DNA from: CBDUWP01 sp965370955 | GTDB taxonomy: Bacteria > Planctomycetota > Phycisphaerae > Sedimentisphaerales > Anaerobacaceae | DNA length: 35,953 bases | Reading direction: 5' to 3' | Assembly (NCBI GenBank): GCA_965370955.1 | Contig: CBDUWP010000005.1 | Coordinates: forward strand, 1-35,953 | Part shown: positions 23,510-30,232 of the stretch, piece by piece | Layout of the letters: every line of letters starts with the position of its first letter | How positions within the stretch are numbered: position 1 is the stretch's first letter | Translations under genes and position numbers: made by a program | Notes under the pieces: generated by a model | Told to the model about the DNA's origin: nothing | The model's database searches: none | What the model saw: only the letters and a program-made list of their open reading frames with translations

Positions 23510-25936
23510 TTAAATAGATTCAGTTTTTTTAGAGGCCGCAGCTTTTTTCGTTGCGGTTGCCTTTTTAGCTTTTTTAACTTTTTTTGCCTTCTTTGTTTTT
23601 TTCGCTTTTTTTCTGCCGAGCATAATATCAGCTTCTTCAAAGGTTTTAGGCGGCCATTTTCCTTCCTCTTGAAGTTGCTTTAAGTTATCCAATTGTTTCA
23701 TACTGATAATGGTTCGACATCGCGGGAATTTATTGCAGCCCATAAAGGGTCCTCGCTTGCTTTGTCGAATAACCAGCTCACCTGTTTTGCATTTATAGCA
23801 TTTGATTCCAGTTGGCTCAGGCGGAGGCTTTGGCGGCAGGACGTTGCCGTCTTTGTCGAGATTCAAGATTGTTTTGCAATCGGGATATCCGCTGCATCCC
23901 AAAAATTCACCAAATCGTCCTCTTTTATACATCATAGGTTTGTCACAATTTGGGCATTTGCTATCGCTTTCTTTTGGCTCGGTCATTTTTCCATCTCGAT
24001 CGCACGGGCAGGCATAGGTACAGGTCGGATAATCTCCGCAGCTTAGAAAGCGGCCATTTTTGCCGAATCGATATACCATATCACTTTTGCAGTCGGGACA
24101 TTTATATTCACTTGGCGTTGTTTCAGCCTTTGCGTGTTGCATCTGATCCATTGCTTTATCAAGATTTTCTTTGAACGGACCATAAAAATCTTTCAACACT
24201 CCGACCCAATCCAGATGTTGCTCTTCAATTTTGTCAAGCTCTTGTTCCATGTGACGCGTGAATGGAATATCCATTGTTTTCGGAAAGAATTCTCCCAGCT
24301 TGTCTGTCACCACTATGCCGAGATCGGTTGCAAAAAATTTGCGATCCAGCTGTTCGACATATCGCCTGTCCTGAATAGTGCTGATAATTGACGCATAGGT
24401 ACTTGGTCTACCGATGCCCTCCTTTTCCAAAGCTTTGACCAATGATGCTTCGTTATATCGGGCAGGCGGCTTGGTAAAATGCTGTTGCGCTTCTAAGCTT
24501 ATCGCCGCCATTGCTTGTCCGATTTCCAGAGACGGCAATTGTTGCTGAAGAGATGCCGTAGTCCAGACTCGACTAAATCCGTCGAAAACTAAGACTCTGC
24601 CGGACGTTTTATAGACACATTTGCCAGAGGTTGTATCAGCTGCAATCGCCAGTGTCGTGACATCCCACTTAGACGGTGACATTTGACTAGCCACAAAACG
24701 TCGCCAAATCAAATCATATAATTTATACTGCTCATCATTCAAATATTTAGCGATATCGGCAGGCGATAGATCGGCATCTGTTGGGTGAATTGCTTCGTGC
24801 GCTGCTTGGGCATTTGCTTTAGCCGCAAAAAAATTGGGCTTTGCCGGCAGATATTTTTCGCCGAAACTATTCTCAATATGATTACGAACATTAGCCAGCG
24901 ATTCGCTTGACAAATGCGTGCTATCGGTCCTCATATAGGTTATGAGTCCTATCGATCCCATTGCTCCGAGTTCGATACCTTCGTATAATTGCTGAGCAAT
25001 TCTCATTGTTCGTTTTGTTGCAAAGCCGAGCCTGTTAGCCGCCGCCTGTTGCAATGTCGATGTTGTAAATGGCGCCGCCGGCCGCGATGTCGATTGTTTT
25101 GTGGATATATCATCGATTGCAAAATCGGCATTAGCCAGCGATTTATAAATCGCAAGTGTTTGAGTTTCGTTTGTTTTTTCAAACTTTTCGCCAGCCACCG
25201 AATATAGCTCAGCCTTAAATGCTTGACGCTCGCCTAACCAGACCGATTGCTGAGCCAACGTTGGACTTTTATCTTTGTCAGATTTAGTTGCCATGAATTC
25301 TTGCCACATCTGGCTATGATCTGTCGACAAATCGCTGGTAAACACCGCCGGCATCAGCCAATACTCTTGCGGATCAAAAGCTGAAATCTGCCGTTCTTTG
25401 TCAACGACCATTTTGACCGCTACTGATTGCACTCTGCCTGCACTTAAACCTCGCGCAACTTTTTTCCATAAGAGCGGACTGATTTGGTAACCAACTATGC
25501 GATCGAGAATACGCCGAGCCTGCTGCGCCATCACTTTGTCAACGTTTAGCTTGCAGACATTTGCAAAAGCCTGTTCGATTGACGAACGCGTGATAGCATT
25601 AAAAACCACGCGATATGTCACCGACTCATCAAAATCGAGAATCTCTGATAAATGCCATGCGATGGCTTCCCCTTCTCGGTCAAGGTCAGTTGCCAGAAAG
25701 AGCTTATCACATTTTTTCGCGGCCGCTTTTAAGGATATTACTGTCCGCTTTTTCCCTGTCATGATGTCATAGGTTGGCGTGAAATCGTTCTCGATATCAA
25801 CATTGATGCCCTTGCTCGGCAGATCTCTCACATGCCCCATCGAGGCTTTGACTATGAAATCATCTCCGAGATATTTATTGATTGTTTTCGCTTTAGCCGG
25901 CGATTCGACTATGACTAGACTTTTCTTTTTTGCCAT
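23510..25936 (-). CDS. topA: DNA topoisomerase I
   Basis: Type IA topoisomerase of 808 residues that relaxes negative supercoils. The TOPRIM domain begins LVIVESPAKAKTINKYLG and contains TDLDREGEA (83-91). The catalytic Tyr334 is in GSIGLITYMRTDSTHLS. QARRILDRIVGYQISPLLW and RPSTYASIISTIQDRRYV are further family signatures. The C-terminal part has three Cys4 zinc ribbons (starting CPDCKSDM, CPNCDKPM and CYKCKTGE). It ends in a 30-residue Lys/Ala tail (KKAKKTKKAKKVKKAKKA) like histone H1 tails, probably for DNA binding. GAGGTG precedes the ATG, and a promoter is visible upstream. The GroES-like gene follows. Confidence 0.97.
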   Translation of the reverse strand: MAKKKSLVIVESPAKAKTINKYLGDDFIVKASMGHVRDLPSKGINVDIENDFTPTYDIMTGKKRTVISLKAAAKKCDKLFLATDLDREGEAIAWHLSEILDFDESVTYRVVFNAITRSSIEQAFANVCKLNVDKVMAQQARRILDRIVGYQISPLLWKKVARGLSAGRVQSVAVKMVVDKERQISAFDPQEYWLMPAVFTSDLSTDHSQMWQEFMATKSDKDKSPTLAQQSVWLGERQAFKAELYSVAGEKFEKTNETQTLAIYKSLANADFAIDDISTKQSTSRPAAPFTTSTLQQAAANRLGFATKRTMRIAQQLYEGIELGAMGSIGLITYMRTDSTHLSSESLANVRNHIENSFGEKYLPAKPNFFAAKANAQAAHEAIHPTDADLSPADIAKYLNDEQYKLYDLIWRRFVASQMSPSKWDVTTLAIAADTTSGKCVYKTSGRVLVFDGFSRVWTTASLQQQLPSLEIGQAMAAISLEAQQHFTKPPARYNEASLVKALEKEGIGRPSTYASIISTIQDRRYVEQLDRKFFATDLGIVVTDKLGEFFPKTMDIPFTRHMEQELDKIEEQHLDWVGVLKDFYGPFKENLDKAMDQMQHAKAETTPSEYKCPDCKSDMVYRFGKNGRFLSCGDYPTCTYACPCDRDGKMTEPKESDSKCPNCDKPMMYKRGRFGEFLGCSGYPDCKTILNLDKDGNVLPPKPPPEPTGIKCYKCKTGELVIRQSKRGPFMGCNKFPRCRTIISMKQLDNLKQLQEEGKWPPKTFEEADIMLGRKKAKKTKKAKKVKKAKKATATKKAAASKKTESI

Positions 25937-26014
25937 AAATTAACGCACCTCAAAAATATTGCCGACTCTGCCTTAGCTGCCAAATCAGCTTTCAAACAGA
26001 AATCAGATGCAGGT

Positions 26015-26043
26015 AGGATATAAAACAATCGCCGCAATGTCAA
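26015..26043 (-). promoter_or_regulatory. Promoter of topA
   Basis: On the minus strand, TTGACA (26038-26043), 17 bases, then TATCCT (26015-26020), about 80 bases before the topA start. The -35 is perfect and the -10 matches four of six. Confidence 0.6.
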
Positions 26044-26056
26044 GCATCTAAGCCTT

Positions 26057-26710
26057 TCAGGTCAGACGCTTCTTTTTCAGCAGTTGAATTAGTAGCGGCG
26101 CAAATTTTTCTACAGCCTTTGCTCGATGACTAATTTCATTTTTTTTTGTTGGCGGTAATTCAGCTGTTGTGCAGTCAAAATCTGTCACATAGAAAATTGG
26201 ATCATAACCGAACCCGTTATCACCTATTACTTGTCGGGTAATTATTCCTTCGAGCACCCCTTTTGTTTCGATCAGCACTTGGTTGCTATCGGCCAACGTC
26301 AAATAACAGACAAACCGAGCGGTTCGTTTTTCGTCCGGCGTATCCTTTAATAAGTCTAAGACTTTATCGACGTTAGCGATATCCAGAGCATCTCTGTCTA
26401 GGTTCGGTTCATTAGAAAAGCGTGCAGAATGGATTCCGGGCTCGCCATTTAAGGCGTCCACACACAGCCCCGAGTCGTCAGCTATTGCCAAGCAGTTTGT
26501 TTGGCGGGCATAACCTATCGCTTTTTTGCGGCTATTTTCAGCGAAGCTATTCCCATCTTCTATGACTTCTGTGATATTGTCAAACTCAGCTAAATTTACA
26601 ATTTGTGCGATATTGCTTAACAGCGATTGAAATTCTACGAGTTTTCCGGGATTGAAACTGGCGACAACTATTTTCGGCGAACTGGGCAACTCAGGTGACA
26701 TTTGTGCCAT
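26057..26710 (-). CDS. rdgB: XTP/dITP diphosphatase (RdgB/HAM1)
   Basis: House-cleaning nucleotide pyrophosphatase of 217 residues that removes inosine and xanthosine triphosphates from the pool. The family motifs are present: SFNPGKLVEFQSLL at the N-terminus (substrate binding), FAENSRKKA, ADDSGLCVDALNGEPGIHSARFS (catalytic Asp), GFGYDPIFY, and the closing ISHRAKAVEKF. A GGAG lies nine bases before the ATG. It is the last gene of the arginine cluster, 27 bases after argF, and this looks like a cotranscribed passenger. Confidence 0.95.
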   Translation of the reverse strand: MAQMSPELPSSPKIVVASFNPGKLVEFQSLLSNIAQIVNLAEFDNITEVIEDGNSFAENSRKKAIGYARQTNCLAIADDSGLCVDALNGEPGIHSARFSNEPNLDRDALDIANVDKVLDLLKDTPDEKRTARFVCYLTLADSNQVLIETKGVLEGIITRQVIGDNGFGYDPIFYVTDFDCTTAELPPTKKNEISHRAKAVEKFAPLLIQLLKKKRLT

Positions 26711-26737
26711 AAAAAAATCTCCGTTATTGAAACTTGT

Positions 26738-27649
26738 TTATTTAAGTAATGTATGAAGCAGAGCTCGTTGGAAATGCAGTCGATTTTCAGCTTGCTCAAA
26801 AATCATAGAGTTTTTCGATTCGACAATCTCGTCTGATATTTCGAGTCCACGATAAGCCGGCAAACAGTGCATGATTTTTATTCCAGCTGGCGCTTTGCTG
26901 ATCAAATTTGCGTCTAGAGTATAGCCGGCAAAATCCGCTATTCTTTTCTTCTTTTCTTCTTCCTGCCCCATACTGACCCAAGTATCTGTATAGACAACGT
27001 CAGCCTTTTCGATTGCCTTGACGGGGTCGGTCACTTGCACCACGCTGCCGGCTGCGATGGCATTAGCCTTTTCGATTGAGCCGTTATCCAAAAAATAACC
27101 TTCCGGCGACGCACAGATCAATTGCATACCAAACTTAGCACAAGCAAACGCCAGCGATCGAGTGACATTGTTGCCGTCACCGATATAGGCGATTTTTATG
27201 CCGTCGAGTTTTCCGATAGCCTCTTGTATTGTCAACAGATCCGCCATTGCTTGACAGGGATGCGACCAATCGGTCAAACCGTTGATGACGGGAATGTCCG
27301 CATATTTTGCCAGCTCTATTATTGTCTCGTGCGAATAGGTACGTGCCATAATTCCGTCAGCGTATCGACTTAATACTCGCGCGATATCTTTTGCCGGCTC
27401 TCGTTGGCCGATGATACCGATGTCTTCTGGCTTGGCATAGATTGCACTTCCTCCGAGATCTGTCATTGCGATTTGAAAACTCATTCGCGTTCTCAGGCTT
27501 TGCTTTTCAAAGAGCATGATGAGCGTTTTGCCCGCTAAGACCAAATCTCGCTTACCCGATTTGTACATAGCTTTGAGTTTTTCGCTAAGCTTTAATAGCT
27601 TTTGCAGCTGCTCTATTTCCGTTGTGTTTATCGATATAAAATCCTGCAT
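26738..27649 (-). CDS. argF: Ornithine carbamoyltransferase
   Basis: Converts ornithine and carbamoyl phosphate to citrulline, the sixth step of arginine synthesis. The 303 residues carry the carbamoyl-phosphate site as FEKQSLRTRMSF (the family has S-T/L-R-T-R), the HPCQAMADLLTIQE motif, DGNNVTRSLAFACAKFG, and the ornithine-binding HCLPAYRGLEIS (HCLPA is diagnostic; the following His of E. coli is Tyr here). The S-loop DTWVSMGQEEEKKKR is present. AAGGGAAG precedes the ATG. It lies between argD (23 bases upstream) and rdgB. Confidence 0.96.
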   Translation of the reverse strand: MQDFISINTTEIEQLQKLLKLSEKLKAMYKSGKRDLVLAGKTLIMLFEKQSLRTRMSFQIAMTDLGGSAIYAKPEDIGIIGQREPAKDIARVLSRYADGIMARTYSHETIIELAKYADIPVINGLTDWSHPCQAMADLLTIQEAIGKLDGIKIAYIGDGNNVTRSLAFACAKFGMQLICASPEGYFLDNGSIEKANAIAAGSVVQVTDPVKAIEKADVVYTDTWVSMGQEEEKKKRIADFAGYTLDANLISKAPAGIKIMHCLPAYRGLEISDEIVESKNSMIFEQAENRLHFQRALLHTLLK

Positions 27650-27672
27650 TTTTCTTCCCTTGTTTGAATCAG

Positions 27673-28854
27673 TTACGTAAGCTCTGTTAACACTTCATCT
27701 ACAATAGCGATCGCTTTATAGATCTGGTTTTTTGTCGTAATCATTGCCGGCATAAATCTCAGCACAGTTTCGTTGGTACAATTTATTCGTAAGCCTTTTT
27801 CCAAACAGCGGCTTACAATATCGGTGCCGGTCGTTGTCAGTTGCACCCCTATCATCATGCCAATTCCGCGCACGTGATCAATGATATGATGCTTGTCCTT
27901 GAGCTGGTTCAATTTCTGCTGGGTATAGGCTCCAACTTCTATGGCGTTAGCCAAGAGATTTTCTTGCTCGATAACCTCGATAGTTGCCAGAGACGCCGCA
28001 CAGGCTAAAGCGTTTCCGCCGAACGTCGAAGCGTGCGTTCCGGGCACTAGAGCCTCAGCGATTTTGCTGGTTGCTATCATTGCTCCGATAGCTACTCCGC
28101 CGCCGAGCGATTTTGCCATAGTGACAATATCAGGCACGACATCGAAATGCTGATAGCCGAACCATTTTCCCGTTCTGCCCATTCCTGTTTGCACTTCGTC
28201 CAAGATCATGACTGCGCCGTTGGCATCGCATAAGCTGCGGATTTTGTGCATAAATTCTGCTGAGGCAACATTGATACCGCCTTCTCCTTGGATCGGCTCG
28301 ATCATTACAGCCGCCACTTCGTCATCGAAACTAGCTTCCAATGCCTCGACATCGTTAAAAGGCACATATTCAAAACCTGGCAAAAGCGGCAAAATTCCTT
28401 TATGATATTTCGGCTGAGCCGTAGCTGTTATCGTCGCTAATGTTCTGCCGTGAAAGCTGCCTGTCGCAGTTATGAATTTATATTTTCCATTTTCTGTTGC
28501 CAGCCGCGCTAGCTTTAGGGCTGCTTCGTTGGCTTCTGCGCCGCTGTTGCAGAAGAAACATTTTCCGCCAAAACTTATTTCGCTTAGCTTTTTAGCGAGT
28601 TGTCCCTGCGGCTCGGAATAAAACGTATTATCGATATGCAGTAGTTCAGCCGCTTGTTTGTTAATAGCTTCGACTACGTGGTCGTGACAATGACCGATCC
28701 CGCTAACAGCCCAACCGGGGAACATATCCAAAATCTCGTTCCCTTCTGAATCGTAGAGCAAACAGCCCTTGCCTCGCACGATAACTTTTCTATCACGGTT
28801 ATAATTAGCAATGACATAATCATCAAACAATTTGCGAATCTCTGCTGCGCCCAT
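27673..28854 (-). CDS. argD: Acetylornithine aminotransferase
   Basis: PLP-dependent class III aminotransferase producing N-acetylornithine in arginine synthesis. The 393 residues include FPGWAVSGIGHCHDHVVEAI, FFCNSGAEANEAALKLAR, TGSFHGRTLATITATAQPKYH, MIEPIQGEGGI, LILDEVQTGMGRTGK and the Schiff-base Lys248 in TMAKSLGGGVAIGA. Recognition residues cannot separate it from related omega-aminotransferases, but its position between argB and argF settles the role. A TTG at 28866 is in frame, but the ATG at 28854 gives the family-typical N-terminus (MGAAEIRKLFDDYVI), with GGA about ten bases upstream. Confidence 0.95.
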   Translation of the reverse strand: MGAAEIRKLFDDYVIANYNRDRKVIVRGKGCLLYDSEGNEILDMFPGWAVSGIGHCHDHVVEAINKQAAELLHIDNTFYSEPQGQLAKKLSEISFGGKCFFCNSGAEANEAALKLARLATENGKYKFITATGSFHGRTLATITATAQPKYHKGILPLLPGFEYVPFNDVEALEASFDDEVAAVMIEPIQGEGGINVASAEFMHKIRSLCDANGAVMILDEVQTGMGRTGKWFGYQHFDVVPDIVTMAKSLGGGVAIGAMIATSKIAEALVPGTHASTFGGNALACAASLATIEVIEQENLLANAIEVGAYTQQKLNQLKDKHHIIDHVRGIGMMIGVQLTTTGTDIVSRCLEKGLRINCTNETVLRFMPAMITTKNQIYKAIAIVDEVLTELT

Positions 28855-28885
28855 CTTTTTTTCCAATCTAATAAATTTTATGTAC

Positions 28886-29034
28886 TAAAATTTCATTCAC
28901 TTTTAACTAATTATCTCCGTGCCCATTCCTTTAATTATAGCAATCTTAAAAAACATCTGTTGCTTTATATTATGTTCATTATTAGGTGACAATCTCCGTG
29001 CCTATTCCTTTAATTATAGCAATCTTTAAAAACC
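28886..29034 (-). repeat. Degenerate duplicate copies of the argB 3' end
   Basis: The 194 bases between argB and argD carry two extra copies of the last argB codons. Read on the minus strand, the copy at 28903-28946 encodes KIAIIKGMGTEIIS-stop and the one near 28987-29024 encodes KIAIIKGIGTEIVT-stop, against KGIGTEIIS-stop in argB. The bases after each stop are also shared: CTAAAATTTCATTCAC on the + strand at 28885 recurs with one change at 29043. This looks like partial tandem duplication followed by decay. Confidence 0.8.
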
Positions 29035-29060
29035 ATCTTGTATTAAAATTTCATTCACTG

Positions 29061-29936
29061 TTAGCTAATTATCTCTGTGCCTATTCCTTTATTGGTATAA
29101 ATTTCTAGCAGTAGTGAATGCTCGAATCGGCCGTCGATGATATGTGCTTTTTTCGCTCCGCCGTCGATCGCTGTTAGGCAAGCCTCGACTTTTGGCAGCA
29201 TTGCTCCGCTGATAACGCCTGACGCGATCATATCTTTTATTTGTTTTTCGTTAAGACTTGTCACCCAGCTGTCCGCATCATCGACATCGGTTCGGATTCC
29301 GTGCGTGTCTGACACCATGACCAATTTTTCCGCCGCCAGTTGCGCCGCCACCATACCAGCTGCCGTATCGGCGTTGACATTCAGCGAGTTGCCGCCGCCG
29401 TCTTTAGCGATTGGTGCTATGACTGGGATTGTCCGAGCTTGACAAAGCGTTTTCAACAATTCGGCATTGATTCCGGTGACTGTTCCGACTCGTCCGAGGT
29501 CGAGTTTTCTGCCGTCAGCGCCATCTAGTCGCAACAATTTTCCTTGTAATACGCAGCTGCTGAACGAATTGAGCGTCATCGCCTGACAGCCCAAATCTTG
29601 CAGTGTTTGACAGATCGGTTCGTTGAGTTTTTCCGCTAAGGTATGCTCGACGATGTTCAAGGTGACTTGGTCAGTATATCGCCGCCCCTGTACCCAGACA
29701 GGCTCAATTCCAGCTGTCGTCATAGCTGTTGTGATAGCCTTTCCGCCGCCGTGAACAATGACTGGATAAATCCCGACAGTTGCCATAAATGCAATATCTG
29801 TTAGCATTTTTCGGCCCAGCTCGGCATCATCTAAAACACTTCCGCCGAGTTTTACGACAACGATTTTTTTTCGGAATTGCCTGATATATTCCATCGCTTC
29901 GATTAGGGCGCTGGCTTTTTCGATTGCTTTTTTCAT
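29061..29936 (-). CDS. argB: Acetylglutamate kinase
   Basis: Phosphorylates N-acetylglutamate, the second and often controlling step of arginine synthesis. The 291 residues include VVVKLGGSVLDD, IVHGGGKAI, GRRYTD, LNVNADTAAGMVAAQLAAEKLVMVSDTHGI and MLPKVEACLTAIDGGAKKAHIID, all typical of the amino-acid kinase fold. An N-terminal helix of about 20 residues (IEKASALIEAMEYIRQFR) resembles that of arginine-inhibited, hexameric enzymes, so feedback control by arginine is likely but not proven. The start ATG has no clear Shine-Dalgarno sequence. It is the first gene of argB-argD-argF-rdgB. Its 3' end is repeated twice downstream. Confidence 0.96.
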   Translation of the reverse strand: MKKAIEKASALIEAMEYIRQFRKKIVVVKLGGSVLDDAELGRKMLTDIAFMATVGIYPVIVHGGGKAITTAMTTAGIEPVWVQGRRYTDQVTLNIVEHTLAEKLNEPICQTLQDLGCQAMTLNSFSSCVLQGKLLRLDGADGRKLDLGRVGTVTGINAELLKTLCQARTIPVIAPIAKDGGGNSLNVNADTAAGMVAAQLAAEKLVMVSDTHGIRTDVDDADSWVTSLNEKQIKDMIASGVISGAMLPKVEACLTAIDGGAKKAHIIDGRFEHSLLLEIYTNKGIGTEIIS

Positions 29937-29983
29937 TTTATTTTACACTTTTCACAATTTCGCTCAGTAAAGACAAGCCAGCC

Positions 29984-30012
29984 ATTTTAAGGTTACTTCA
30001 GGCAGTAGTCAA
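29984..30012 (-). promoter_or_regulatory. Promoter of the argB operon
   Basis: On the minus strand, TTGACT (30007-30012), 17 bases, then TAAAAT (29984-29989), about 48 bases before argB. Repeat copy C begins three bases beyond the -35. I saw no clear ARG-box palindrome. Confidence 0.65.
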
Positions 30013-30015
30013 AGG

Positions 30016-30132
30016 TAAACTACCACGCCCTTACGGACGTGGCATTTGTCGCTACGGGCTAAAGCCCGTCCGACTTTGTCGGATGCTTCCATCTACACCC
30101 TTGCGGATGTAGTATTACGAAGGAAAAATAAA
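30016..30132 (+). repeat. Interspersed hairpin repeat, copy C (longer form)
   Basis: A 117-base copy with the same ends as A and B: TAAACTACCACG at the left, GAAGGAAAAATAAA at the right. The left stem is CCACG/CGTGG. The centre is replaced by a different hairpin, CCGAC-TTT-GTCGG, followed by an extra unit CTACA-CCCTTGCGGA-TGTAG that echoes the left stem-loop. It lies between ftsK and argB, next to the argB promoter. Confidence 0.85.
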
Positions 30133-30173
30133 ATTTAGGCAGCGAAACAATGATTTTCGTTGTTTTGTTGATT

Positions 30174-30216
30174 TAGAGCATTTTAAGATTTTGTGTATTG
30201 CAATTAAACTGCTCTA
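30174..30216. repeat. Inverted repeat downstream of ftsK
   Basis: TAGAGCA (30174-30180) pairs with TGCTCTA (30210-30216), and beyond one mismatch TTTAA pairs with TTAAA, leaving a loop of about 17 bases. It lies just past the ftsK stop. No T tract follows on the minus strand, so it is not a standard terminator. It may stabilise the 3' end. Confidence 0.4.
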
Positions 30217-30232
30217 GCTTGTTCATTTGCGA

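Noticed and set aside
28886..29034. The argB-end copies as a CRISPR or riboswitch
   Set aside because: Copies are few, unequal in spacing and clearly related to the coding end of argB, so duplication explains them better.
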